Both the position numbers and the translations under genes were made by a program. Shown one piece after another: positions 44,021-52,558 of a stretch of 64,000 bases of DNA (position 1 is the stretch's first letter; the number at the start of each line of letters is the position of its first letter). Source of the stretch: Pseudomonas sp. GD04091 (GTDB lineage: Bacteria > Pseudomonadota > Gammaproteobacteria > Pseudomonadales > Pseudomonadaceae). Location: positions 1 through 64,000 of the forward strand of contig NZ_JAOEBG010000016.1 of the NCBI RefSeq assembly GCF_029836165.1. The letters are read 5' to 3'. The notes below the pieces were generated by a model, which saw only the letters and a list, made by a program, of their open reading frames with translations, was not told where the DNA came from and made no database searches.

Positions 44021-45639
44021 GTCGCTTCGGCGTCTTTCTCCTTGGCCTGCTGTGGAGCCTCGCGGCCCAGGCCGCACCCACCCTGCAAGCCAGCGTCGAC
44101 CGCACGCGCCTGGAGGCCGGCGAAACCCTGGAGCTCACGCTCGAGAGCCAGGACGTCACCCAGTTCGGCAAACCTGACCTGCGCGCCCTGGAAGGCGACT
44201 TCGAAGTCCGCGGCACACGCCAGCTCAACAGCCTGCACAGCCTGGACGGCGAGACCCGCGCCAGCACCCGCTGGATCATCACTCTGCTGCCCCGGCGCAG
44301 CGGCAGCCTGCGCATCCCCGAGCTGCAGCTGGGCCAGTCGCGCAGCCAGGCCATCGAGCTGCAGGTGCAGCAGGCCGACAGCCAGCGCCCGGACGTGGCC
44401 TCGCAGGTGTTCGTCGAAGCGACCCTCGACAGCAGCAGCGTGTATGTCCAGGCCCAGGCCGTGCTCACCCTGCGCATCTATCATTCGGTGGCGCTGTACG
44501 ACGACAGCAACCTCAGCCCGTTGCAGTTGGAGAATGCCAAGGTCGATCCGCTGGGCGAGTCGCGCACCTACGAAAAAGAGATCAACGGCGTGCGCCATGG
44601 GGTGATCGAAACCCGTTACGCCCTCTACCCGCAGCGAAGCGGCAGTCTCGAAGTGCCCGCCCTGCGCTTCACCGCCACCGCCGCCGACAATGGCGAACAG
44701 CCGGCCGGCACGCCGCGGGTCGGGCGCCAAGTGCAAGTCAGCTCGCTGCCGCTGCGTCTCGAGGTCAAGCCGATCCCGCCCGGCTATCCGGCCGATCGCC
44801 CATGGCTGCCCGCCCGCAGCCTGACCCTGGAAGAGCGCTGGAACCCTGACCCGGCGAACCAGCCGACGCAGATCGGCGACTCGCTGACGCGCAACGTCAC
44901 CCTGCGCGCCGAAGGGCTGTCGAGCACCCAGTTGCCGCCGCTGCCGGCCACCGAGGCCGTGGGCCTGCGCCGTTACCCCGACCAGCCGCTGCTACGTAAC
45001 GAAATCGGCGAACGCGGCATGATCGCCAACCGCGAGGAGCGCGAGGCGCTGGTGCCCACCCACAGCGGCGCGCTGGCCCTGCCGGCGCTGGAAGTGACCT
45101 GGTGGAACACCCGCGAGGATCACCTGGAGCACAGCAGCCTGCCGGCGCGCACCCTCGATGTGCAGGACAATCCGGCGCTGAGCGCCGACACCCCGGTGGG
45201 CGACACCGACACCGGTACCCACCTGCTCTGGCCATGGCAGCTGGCGACCCTGGTGCTGGCCCTTACCACGCTGCTCGGCTTCATCCTCTGGTGGCGCGCA
45301 CGCTCGCAACCGGCAGTGCTGCGGGCGGCGCAGAGCGGCCCAAGCCCACGCACGCTGCTCGACGACCTCAAGCGCGCCTGCCAGGCCAACGACCCACAGG
45401 CCACGCGCCAGGCGCTGGACGCCTGGGCGCGGCAGCAACCGGAAACACTGGCCGAGATGGCGGCGCGGTTCGTGCCCCTGTCCGACGCACTCGATGGCCT
45501 CAACGGCGCCCTCTACAGCGAAAGCGGCCAGTACTGGCATGGCGACGAGCTGTGGCGGGCCATTGGCGCGATCCCGGCCGAGCAGGTACTGGCGCCGTCG
45601 GGTGAAGCCGGTAGCTTGCCGCCGCTGTATCCCAAGTAA
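44017..45639 (+). CDS. BatD-like (oxygen-tolerance) membrane protein
   Basis: A 540-residue exported protein. The N-terminus is a signal peptide (SRFGVFLLGLLWSLAAQA). Repeated Ig-like beta domains follow (LQASVDRTRLEAGETLELTL; RRSGSLRIPELQL; PQRSGSLEVPALRF). A C-terminal helix (LLWPWQLATLVLALTTLLGF) and a short cytoplasmic region complete it. Such BatD proteins are periplasmic partners of the VWA proteins. The ATG overlaps the upstream stop (ATGA at 44017-44020). The TAA stop lies inside a REP inverted pair (45636-45700), so the operon ends in that structure. Confidence 0.9.
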   Translation: MSRFGVFLLGLLWSLAAQAAPTLQASVDRTRLEAGETLELTLESQDVTQFGKPDLRALEGDFEVRGTRQLNSLHSLDGETRASTRWIITLLPRRSGSLRIPELQLGQSRSQAIELQVQQADSQRPDVASQVFVEATLDSSSVYVQAQAVLTLRIYHSVALYDDSNLSPLQLENAKVDPLGESRTYEKEINGVRHGVIETRYALYPQRSGSLEVPALRFTATAADNGEQPAGTPRVGRQVQVSSLPLRLEVKPIPPGYPADRPWLPARSLTLEERWNPDPANQPTQIGDSLTRNVTLRAEGLSSTQLPPLPATEAVGLRRYPDQPLLRNEIGERGMIANREEREALVPTHSGALALPALEVTWWNTREDHLEHSSLPARTLDVQDNPALSADTPVGDTDTGTHLLWPWQLATLVLALTTLLGFILWWRARSQPAVLRAAQSGPSPRTLLDDLKRACQANDPQATRQALDAWARQQPETLAEMAARFVPLSDALDGLNGALYSESGQYWHGDELWRAIGAIPAEQVLAPSGEAGSLPPLYPK

Positions 45640-45700
45640 CCCATCGCGGGGCAAGCCCGCTCCCACGCCATGGCAGCGGGCTTGCCCCGCGATGGGTTAC
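45636..45700. repeat. REP inverted pair with perfect 26-bp arms, overlapping the batD stop
   Basis: Arms 45636-45661 and 45675-45700 are perfect inverted copies containing CATCGCGGGGCAAGCCCGCT, around a 13-base loop. The TAA of batD lies in the first arm. It separates the Bat operon from sbcD and could stabilise or end the upstream mRNA. Confidence 0.9.
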
Positions 45701-45748
45701 CATACCGCCCTTATCCAAAGCCTCCGCCGATCATCCAACGGATCTTCC

Positions 45749-46987
45749 ATGCGTCTGTTTCACACCTCCGACTGGCACCTGGGCCAGAGCCTGCATGGCC
45801 AGGAACGCGACTTCGAACACACCTGCTTCCTCGACTGGCTGCTGGGTCAGCTGCGCCTGCGCCAGCCCGACGCGCTGCTGATCGCCGGCGACATCTTCGA
45901 TACCGTCAACCCACCGGTCAAAGCCCAGGAACGCCTCTACGACTTCATCGTCCAGGCCCACGAGCAGCAGCCCAAGCTGGATATCGTGATGATCGCCGGC
46001 AACCATGACTCCGGCTCGCGCATCGAGCTGCCGGCGCCGCTGATGCGCCGCCTGCGCACCCATGCCCTGGGCCGGGTGCACTGGCTCGACGAAGGCCAGC
46101 TCGACGCCGAGCGCCTGCTGATCCCGTTGACCAACGCCCGCGGCAAGGTCGAGGCCTGGTGCCTGGCCCTGCCCTTCCTGCGCCCGGCCGAGGTCACCGG
46201 GCCCACCCTGGGTGACGACTACCTGCAGGGCATCGCCCAGGTGCACGAGCAGCTCATCGCCGCCGCGCAGAAGAAACGCAAGAAGGACCAGGCCCTGGTC
46301 GCCATCAGCCATGCGCACATGGCCGGCGGCAGCATCTCGGAGGACTCCGAGCGCAGCCTGATCATCGGCAATGCCGAGGCCCTGCCGGCGCGGCTGTTCG
46401 ACAAGGCCATCGGTTACGTCGCCCTCGGCCACCTGCACAAGCCGCAGAAGGTCAATCGCGAAGACCGCATCCGCTACAGCGGCGCGCCGATCCCGCTGTC
46501 GTTCGCCGAGATCAACTACCCGCACCAGGTGCTGGAAGTGGAGCTGCAGGGCAGCGAACTGGTCAGCGTCGAGCCGCGCCTGGTCCCCCGCGCGGTGGCG
46601 CTGCAGCGGGTCGGCCCGGCGCCATTGGCCGAGCTGCTCGAACAGCTCGGCCAACTGCCGGAAATCGACCTGCTCGAAGACCCCAACCGCCAGCCCTGGC
46701 TGGAGGTGCGGGTGCGCCTCGACGAGCCGCAACCCGACCTGCGCCAGCAGATCGAGGCGGCCCTGCAGGGCAAGGCCGTGCGCCTGGTGCGTATCAGCGC
46801 CGAATACGCAGGCGCCGGCCGCCAGGAAGACGACGACCAAGCCTTCGTCGAGCTGGCCCAGATGACGCCCCAGGACCTGTTCGGTCGCGCCTGGGAGCAA
46901 GCCTATGGCAACCCCGCCGACGAGCAGGCCCTGGCCGATTTCGCCGAACTGCTGCAGGACGTCCTGCACGAGGAGGAACAGGCATGA
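45749..46987 (+). CDS. sbcD: Exonuclease subunit SbcD (Mre11-like)
   Basis: A 412-residue Mre11-type nuclease. Metallophosphoesterase motifs are RLFHTSDWHLGQSL, LLIAGDIFDTVNPP, VMIAGNHDSGSR and VALGHLHKPQ. With SbcC it cuts hairpins and DNA ends. The ATG at 45749 gives the family start; the ribosome site is weak (ACGGA). The C-terminal part is a capping domain. It overlaps sbcC by 4 bp (ATGA), so translation is coupled. Confidence 0.97.
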   Translation: MRLFHTSDWHLGQSLHGQERDFEHTCFLDWLLGQLRLRQPDALLIAGDIFDTVNPPVKAQERLYDFIVQAHEQQPKLDIVMIAGNHDSGSRIELPAPLMRRLRTHALGRVHWLDEGQLDAERLLIPLTNARGKVEAWCLALPFLRPAEVTGPTLGDDYLQGIAQVHEQLIAAAQKKRKKDQALVAISHAHMAGGSISEDSERSLIIGNAEALPARLFDKAIGYVALGHLHKPQKVNREDRIRYSGAPIPLSFAEINYPHQVLEVELQGSELVSVEPRLVPRAVALQRVGPAPLAELLEQLGQLPEIDLLEDPNRQPWLEVRVRLDEPQPDLRQQIEAALQGKAVRLVRISAEYAGAGRQEDDDQAFVELAQMTPQDLFGRAWEQAYGNPADEQALADFAELLQDVLHEEEQA

Positions 46988-49900
46988 AGATTCTCGCCAT
47001 CCGCCTGAAGAACCTGGCCTCGCTGGCCGGCCCCATCGATATCGACTTCACCGCCGAGCCCCTGGCCAGCGCCGGTCTTTTCGCCATCACCGGGCCCACC
47101 GGCGCCGGCAAGAGCACCCTGCTCGACGCCCTGTGCCTGGCGCTGTTCGGCAGCGTGCCACGGCTCAACGACATCGCCCGGGAAGCCAAGGTGCCGGACG
47201 CCGACGGCGAAATCCCCACCTCCGACCCGCGCAACCTGCTGCGCCGAGGCACCGGCAGCGGATTTGCCGAGGTGGACTTCGTCGGCATCGACGGCGGCCG
47301 CTACCGCGCCCGCTGGGAGGCCAACCGCGCCCGCGAGAAGGCCAACGGCAAGCTGCAGCACAGCCGCCAGAGCCTCTACGACCTGGACAGCGAACAGCTG
47401 CTGGGCAGCGGCAAGAACGAATACAAGCAGCTGGTCGAGGCCCGTCTGGGCCTGAACTTCGAGCAGTTCACCCGGGCGGTGATGCTGGCCCAGAGCGAGT
47501 TCGGCGCCTTCCTCAAGGCTGACGACAAGGAACGCAGCGAGCTGCTGGAAAAGCTCACCAACACGGCGATCTACACCCGCCTTGGCCAGCGCGCCTTCAG
47601 CAAGGCCCGGGAAACCGGCGAGACGCACAGCGACCTGAAGAAACAGGCCGAGCACCTGCTGCCAATGGAGGCCGCGGCGCGGACCGCGCTCGATCAGGAG
47701 CTGGAGCAGGCCCAGCAAGGCTTCAAGGCCGATCAGTCGCGCCAGCGTCAGCTGGAGCAGCAGCGCGCCTGGCTCGCAGAACAGCACCGGCTGCAGGCCC
47801 AGCACAGCGAGGCGCGCGCAACCCTGCAGGCCGCCGAGCTCGACTGGCAGCAACTGGCCGAACAGCGCGTGGACCTGCAACGCCTGGAGCGCCTGGCCCC
47901 ACAGCGCCACCAATTCCACCGCCAACAGCAGCTGGCCGCGCAACGGCTGCCACTGCTGGCGGAAATCGCCCAGCAACAGCAGCAGCAAAGCGAACTGCAA
48001 GACAAGACCATCGAGCTGGAACAGGCACTGCAGGCGGCGCGCCAGAACCTGGCCCAGAGCCAGGCGCTGCACAGCGAAAATGCCCCGCGCCTGCGCCAGG
48101 CCTTCGCGGCCCAGGGTGACCTTGCCCGCCTCGACGCAGCGCTGGCCGAGCAACGTGAAGCCTGCGCGCAGGCCTCGCGGGAAGTTGCCGAAGCCTTGCA
48201 ACAGCTGCAGCAGCTGGAGGAACACCAGCAGCGCAGCCTGCAACAGCTGGCGCAGATCGACAGCGCTCTCGCCGAAAGCGAGCACCTCGCCAGCCTCGCC
48301 GACGCCTGGCAAGCCTACCTGCCGCAATTGAAACAAGTGATGCTGATCGGCGGCCGCCTGGCCAAGGGGCGCGACGAGCTGCCCGGCCTGCAGGCCCAGG
48401 TCAGCCAGGCCAACGCCCAGCTGCAAGCGCAGCGTGACAGTTTCGAGCTGTTGTTCCGTGAGGCCGGAGCCGAGCCCCAGGCGCTGGCCGAACAGATCGA
48501 CCTGCTGGGCGCCATGCTCCAGGACAACCGCAAGCAGCAGCGCGCCGTCGAAGATCTGTCGCGCCTGCATGGCCGCGCGCTGGAACTGCAGCAGCACATC
48601 GACACCCTGCGCGAACGCCAGCAGCAGGCCATGCAGCAGCGCCAGCAACTGATCGGCGAAGGCACCGCCGCCAAGACCGAGCTGGAAGCCGCCGAGCAGG
48701 CGCTGACCCTGACCCGTCAGTTGCTCGAACGCCAGCGGCTGGCGCGCAACACCAGCGTCGAGGAACTGCGCGCGCAGCTGCGCGATGGCGAGCCGTGTCC
48801 GGTGTGCGGCAGCGCCGAGCACCCGTTCCACCAGCCCGAAGCACTGCTGCAAAGCCTGGGTCGCCATGACCAGGCCGAGGAAGACGCCGCGCACAAGCAG
48901 GTCGAACAGCTCAATGGCAAGCTGGTGGAGCTGCGCACCCAGCTGGGCGTGGTCAACGCCCAGCTCAAGGATTACCAGCAGCAACAGCTGCAACTGAGCG
49001 AACAACTGCAGCCCTCGCTCGAACAGGTACGAGCCCACGCCCTGTGGCCGGCACTCGCGCCACAGGATGACAAGGCTCGCAGTGCCTGGCTGGACGGCCA
49101 ACTGCGCCGCCTCGGCGAGGAGATCGACCGCGACGAGAAACGCCAGGCCACCCTGCTCGCCCTGCAAAAGGACGCCGCCCGCCTCAGCCAGCAGTTGCAG
49201 GCCGCCAGCGAAACCCAACAGCAGGCCCAGCGCCACCTCGACCAGCAGCACCAGGCCCTGGCCGCCGACGAGCAACAGCTCGCGCAAGGCCTCGAGGACC
49301 TCGCCAGCGTGCTGCCCGCAGATATTCTCCAAGCCCTGCGCGACGATCCGGCCAATGCCTTCCTCGGCCTTGACCAGCAGATCGCCCAGCGCCGGCAGCA
49401 CCTGGACCGACGCAAGGACGAGCAGGAAGAACAGCAGGCCCGCCAGGTCCAGCTGGACAAGCTGCGCGACCAGCAACAGGCGCGACAGCACAGCCAGCAG
49501 CAGCTCCAGAACAAGCTCGCAGCCTTGGGCGAGCAGCACCGCCAGGCCCAGGACACCCTGGGCGAGCTGCTCGGCGAGCACGCCAGTGCCGAAGCCTGGC
49601 AACAGCATATGGACGCGCAGCTGGAACAGGCCCGCGCCGCCGACGCCGACACCTCCCAGCGCTTGCAGGAACTGCGCACCCAGGGTGTGCAGCTGGCCGG
49701 TGAACTCAAGGCCAATGCCCAGCGCCAGCAAGCCCTGGAGCAGGAGTGCCAGCAGTTGCAGGGCGAGATCGGCCAATGGCGCGCCGAGCACCCGGAACTG
49801 GACGACGCCGGCCTCGATCGCCTGTTGGCTATCGACGATACCCAGGTCAGCGAACTGCGCCTGCACCTGCAGGCCGTGGAAAAAGCCATCGAACAAGGCC

Positions 49901-50628
49901 GCGTATTGTTGCAGGAGCGCGAGCAACGCCTGCAGCAGCACGCTGCCCAGGCTCAGGACGAACTGCCTGCGCACGCACTGGAACATGCCCTCGCGGAACT
50001 CCAGCAGCGTCTGTCGGTGCATGAGCAACAGTGCGCCGAACTGCGCGCCCGGCAAGCGGACGATCAGCGCCGCCAGCAGGCGCACCAGGCGCTGGCCGAG
50101 CAGATCGACCAGGCCTATCGGCAATGGCAGCGCTGGGCCCGCCTGAATGCCCTGATCGGCTCGGCCTCGGGCGATGTGTTCCGCAAGATCGCCCAGGGCT
50201 ACAACCTCGACCTGCTGCTGCATCATGCCAACAGCCAACTGCGCCAGCTGGCGAAACGTTATCGCCTCAAGCGCGGCGGCAGCGCCCTGGGCCTGCTGGT
50301 GCTGGACACCGAGATGGGCGACGAGCTGCGCTCGGTGCACTCGCTGTCGGGCGGCGAAACCTTCCTGGTCTCCCTGGCCCTGGCCTTGGGCCTGGCATCG
50401 ATGGCCTCCAGCACACTGCGTATCGAGTCGCTGTTCATCGACGAGGGCTTCGGCAGCCTCGACCCCGAATCGCTGCAACTGGCCATGGACGCCTTGGACG
50501 GTCTGCAGGCCCAGGGACGCAAGGTGGCGGTGATTTCCCACGTGCAGGAGATGCACGAGCGCATCCCGGTGCAGATCCAGGTGCGCCGCCAGGGCAATGG
50601 CCTGAGCGACGTGGAGGTGTGCGGGTGA
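46984..50628 (+). CDS. sbcC: Exonuclease subunit SbcC (Rad50-like)
   Basis: A 1214-residue SMC-like ATPase. Walker A is GPTGAGKS at 37-44. Long Gln-rich coiled coils flank a zinc hook CPVC at Cys605/Cys608. The C-terminal part has the signature HSLSGGETFLVSLALALGL and Walker B (LFIDEGFGSLDPESLQLAMD). It drives SbcD nuclease activity in repair of hairpins and stalled forks. The C-terminus overlaps the GTG start of the GST gene (50625-50628). Length fits the Pseudomonas type, which has longer coiled coils than E. coli. Confidence 0.97.
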   Translation: MKILAIRLKNLASLAGPIDIDFTAEPLASAGLFAITGPTGAGKSTLLDALCLALFGSVPRLNDIAREAKVPDADGEIPTSDPRNLLRRGTGSGFAEVDFVGIDGGRYRARWEANRAREKANGKLQHSRQSLYDLDSEQLLGSGKNEYKQLVEARLGLNFEQFTRAVMLAQSEFGAFLKADDKERSELLEKLTNTAIYTRLGQRAFSKARETGETHSDLKKQAEHLLPMEAAARTALDQELEQAQQGFKADQSRQRQLEQQRAWLAEQHRLQAQHSEARATLQAAELDWQQLAEQRVDLQRLERLAPQRHQFHRQQQLAAQRLPLLAEIAQQQQQQSELQDKTIELEQALQAARQNLAQSQALHSENAPRLRQAFAAQGDLARLDAALAEQREACAQASREVAEALQQLQQLEEHQQRSLQQLAQIDSALAESEHLASLADAWQAYLPQLKQVMLIGGRLAKGRDELPGLQAQVSQANAQLQAQRDSFELLFREAGAEPQALAEQIDLLGAMLQDNRKQQRAVEDLSRLHGRALELQQHIDTLRERQQQAMQQRQQLIGEGTAAKTELEAAEQALTLTRQLLERQRLARNTSVEELRAQLRDGEPCPVCGSAEHPFHQPEALLQSLGRHDQAEEDAAHKQVEQLNGKLVELRTQLGVVNAQLKDYQQQQLQLSEQLQPSLEQVRAHALWPALAPQDDKARSAWLDGQLRRLGEEIDRDEKRQATLLALQKDAARLSQQLQAASETQQQAQRHLDQQHQALAADEQQLAQGLEDLASVLPADILQALRDDPANAFLGLDQQIAQRRQHLDRRKDEQEEQQARQVQLDKLRDQQQARQHSQQQLQNKLAALGEQHRQAQDTLGELLGEHASAEAWQQHMDAQLEQARAADADTSQRLQELRTQGVQLAGELKANAQRQQALEQECQQLQGEIGQWRAEHPELDDAGLDRLLAIDDTQVSELRLHLQAVEKAIEQGRVLLQEREQRLQQHAAQAQDELPAHALEHALAELQQRLSVHEQQCAELRARQADDQRRQQAHQALAEQIDQAYRQWQRWARLNALIGSASGDVFRKIAQGYNLDLLLHHANSQLRQLAKRYRLKRGGSALGLLVLDTEMGDELRSVHSLSGGETFLVSLALALGLASMASSTLRIESLFIDEGFGSLDPESLQLAMDALDGLQAQGRKVAVISHVQEMHERIPVQIQVRRQGNGLSDVEVCG

Positions 50629-51218
50629 TCCTCTACTCGTTCCGCCGCTGCCCCTGGGCCATGCGCGCGCGCCTGGCCCTGCGCTACGCCGGGTGCGACG
50701 TGCGGATCGTGGAAGTGAAGATGAAAGACAAGCCCGCCGAGCTGCTGGCGCTGTCGCCCAAGGGCACGGTGCCGGTGCTCGATACCGGGGATGGCGTGCT
50801 GGAAGAGAGCCTGGACATCATGCGCTGGGCACTCGCCCGGCATGATCCCGAGGATTGGCGCCTGCTGGCCGATCCGACTGCGGCGCAACAGGGCGAAGCA
50901 TTGATCGCGCGCAACGACGGCACGTTCAAGGCACAGGTGAACCTGTACAAATACGCCGAGCGCTACCCTGAGCACTCCCGGACGCACTACCGCGCCCAGG
51001 CCGAGCCGTGGCTGGCCACTTTGGAAAGCCTGCTCGAAGGCAGGCCCTACCTGCTGGCCGATCACCCAAGCCTGGCCGATGCCGCCCTGTTGCCCTTGAT
51101 GCGCCAGTTTGCCGGGGTCGAACCCGAATGGTTCGCCGCAGCGGCCTATCCGCGCTTGCGCAACTGGTTGCAGGGCTGGCTGGAGTCAGCGCTGTTCAGG
51201 GCCGTCATGGCGAAGTAG
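50625..51218 (+). CDS. Glutathione S-transferase-like protein
   Basis: A 197-residue protein starting at GTG 50625, which overlaps the sbcC stop, after GGAGG at 50612-50616. The N-terminal thioredoxin-like domain has YSFRRCPWAMRARLALRYAG (Cys in the CPWA position) and SPKGTVPVLDTGDGVLEESL with the VPV glutathione site. A helical C-terminal domain follows (PWLATLESLLEGRPYLLADH, SLADAALLPLMRQF). The CPxA motif is closer to Omega- or glutaredoxin-like GSTs, so it may reduce mixed disulfides rather than conjugate. It is coupled to sbcDC for no obvious reason. Confidence 0.88.
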   Translation: MILYSFRRCPWAMRARLALRYAGCDVRIVEVKMKDKPAELLALSPKGTVPVLDTGDGVLEESLDIMRWALARHDPEDWRLLADPTAAQQGEALIARNDGTFKAQVNLYKYAERYPEHSRTHYRAQAEPWLATLESLLEGRPYLLADHPSLADAALLPLMRQFAGVEPEWFAAAAYPRLRNWLQGWLESALFRAVMAK

Positions 51219-51236
51219 CACCCGCCAAAGGCGACG

Positions 51237-51302
51237 TCAGATCGCCAGGATCGGCGAGGACATCAGCAAGAGCACAACCGCCGCGATACGCCACATCATC
51301 AT
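51237..51302 (-). CDS. Candidate 21-residue hydrophobic peptide
   Basis: A short frame starts with three ATG codons (51302, 51299, 51296) and reads MMMWRIAAVVLLLMSSPILA plus a final Ile before TGA. A GGCCGGGGG-type purine run lies upstream, and a perfect 18-bp palindrome lies 38 bp beyond the start. It is almost entirely hydrophobic and would span the membrane once, as do CydX/KdpF-like small subunits or some toxins, but also resembles a bare signal peptide. Only the frame, start cluster and composition support it. Confidence 0.35.
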   Translation of the reverse strand: MMMWRIAAVVLLLMSSPILAI

Positions 51303-51339
51303 TCACCCCCGGCCAGTCAAAAAATTAGCGTCAAATTTA

Positions 51340-51357
51340 ATCACATGGCCATGTGAT
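51340..51357. promoter_or_regulatory. Perfect 18-bp palindrome upstream of RNase T2 and the 21-residue ORF
   Basis: ATCACATGGCCATGTGAT is a perfect palindrome in an AT-rich gap between the GST and RNase T2 genes. It lies 130 bp before the RNase start and 38 bp before the small minus-strand ORF, so it could serve as an operator for either. Confidence 0.45.
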
Positions 51358-51486
51358 ATCACCACGTTCTTTACATTTGAGTCAGCCGACCTGGCATTTT
51401 TGCCAGTGGCCGGAAATGATCGACGGCGGTATTAGTGAGCCGTGAGCCGCGGCTATCGCTGCGACCAATGCCAAGGGACATGGCCC

Positions 51487-52203
51487 ATGAACATGCGCAA
51501 GAAACTGTTTGGAGCACTGCTGCTCGCCTGCATCGGCAACGCCTGGGGACTGGATGCGAACGAGGCCGCCGGCCCGTCCCAGGAGGAGTTCAAGACCGAC
51601 TTCCTGGTCTACTCGTTCACCTGGCAACCGACCTTCTGCATCATGAAGCCTGCGACAGCTGGCTGCGACCAGCCGCCACAACGGCTGCTGAGCCACGGCC
51701 TGTGGCCTTACAGCAAATCCGAAGGTGAAGTGACCAATCGCCACCCACAGTTCTGCACGACCTCTCCTGCCTGTAAAAAAGAGGCGTGCGCGATGCCGGC
51801 AGACGAAATGAAGGCGGTACTGGACAACAAGCCGCTCCGGGCGCTGGTGACCAAGGAGCCGGAAGGCATGTTTGCCCACGAATGGCGAAAGCACGGGACC
51901 TGTTCAGGCAAGAACATGCAGGCGTACTTCCAGGACATGGTCACGCTCGCCGGGGTGGCGAAGTTTGCAGATCAGCAAGGCTTCAACGCGCTGGTTGGCA
52001 GCAAGGCGTTGTTTTCCACGATCAGGAAGACCTTCCCGGCCAACACGGCGTTTCGCTGCTACAGGGATGCCAAGGGCGAACAGTACCTGCACGAGGTGTT
52101 CTACCTGATCGATGCGCAGGGCAATCCTTATCTGGACGAGCAGAACCTGCAGATCGGCATTCGCTGTGAAGAGCAGCTGACCTGGGTTCCCAAAGGCGTC
52201 TGA
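51487..52203 (+). CDS. Secreted RNase T2-family ribonuclease
   Basis: A 238-residue RNase T2. The N-terminus NMRKKLFGALLLACIGNAWG is a signal peptide, so it acts in the periplasm or outside. Both catalytic segments are present: SHGLWP (His70) and MFAHEWRKHGTC (His131, Glu132, Lys135, His136). There are many cysteines, consistent with disulfides. It cleaves RNA to 3'-phosphates by a cyclic intermediate. The ATG at 51487 is chosen for the signal peptide; an ATG 45 bases upstream would put unrelated residues before it. It stands alone, with a palindrome upstream. Confidence 0.94.
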   Translation: MNMRKKLFGALLLACIGNAWGLDANEAAGPSQEEFKTDFLVYSFTWQPTFCIMKPATAGCDQPPQRLLSHGLWPYSKSEGEVTNRHPQFCTTSPACKKEACAMPADEMKAVLDNKPLRALVTKEPEGMFAHEWRKHGTCSGKNMQAYFQDMVTLAGVAKFADQQGFNALVGSKALFSTIRKTFPANTAFRCYRDAKGEQYLHEVFYLIDAQGNPYLDEQNLQIGIRCEEQLTWVPKGV

Positions 52204-52239
52204 GCACCTGTGCGAAACCAGGTCCAGGACCAAGTCGGT

Positions 52240-52419
52240 TCAGTGCTGCGCCTTGTGATCCAGCGCCGCGTAGAAGTTGGCGCTCTGCTGCAGGTACTTC
52301 TGGGTATAGCTCTGGACCGAGGATTTATGCTCGGTGATCTGGGCCTGGGCGTGAGCCGGCAGGACGACGGAAGCGGAAATGGCGGATGCGGCGATGACCG
52401 GGAAGAGATTGAAGTTCAT
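52240..52419 (-). CDS. Small secreted protein (59 residues), unknown function
   Basis: An open frame from an ATG at 52419 to TGA at 52240 gives NFNLFPVIAASAISASVVLP then AHAQA, a convincing signal peptide with an AHA cleavage site. A mature part of about 33 residues follows (QITEHKSSVQSYTQKYLQQS, ending DHKAQH). GAGG lies nine bases upstream of the ATG. Codon third positions are GC-rich. It is convergent with RNase T2, 36 bp from its stop. I cannot name a family. Confidence 0.7.
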   Translation of the reverse strand: MNFNLFPVIAASAISASVVLPAHAQAQITEHKSSVQSYTQKYLQQSANFYAALDHKAQH

Positions 52420-52523
52420 GGGGGCGGACCTCGGCTTCTGGGGTTTGAAGTGGGCCCGTCGGGGCCTTGGTTCAAAACTTACGCCGATGCGTGCGCCTGG
52501 AAAAATTCATTGCGGCAGTAGCG

Positions 52524-52544
52524 ATTATCACGGCTATCGATAAT
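52524..52544. promoter_or_regulatory. Inverted repeat between the small secreted gene and the lactonase gene
   Basis: ATTATC and GATAAT form a perfect inverted repeat around nine bases, and with the flanking GC/GC pairs the arms can extend. It is in the promoter region of the 59-residue gene and next to the end of the lactonase gene, so an operator or weak terminator are both possible. Confidence 0.35.
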
Positions 52545-52558
52545 TGCCCCGGGGTGCA

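Noticed and set aside
46903..50556. Long minus-strand frame (about 1217 codons) opposite sbcC
   Set aside because: It mirrors the Gln/Leu/Ala-rich coiled coil of SbcC, giving a Leu/Gln-rich product without domains.
51340..51357. The TCACA-N6-TGTGA pattern as a Crp/Vfr binding site
   Set aside because: The half-sites are in the opposite order to the TGTGA-N6-TCACA consensus, so a Crp-type call is not supported.
52524..52544. The GATAAT-type repeat as a Fur box
   Set aside because: The spacing and the middle positions do not fit the GATAATGATAATCATTATC pattern.
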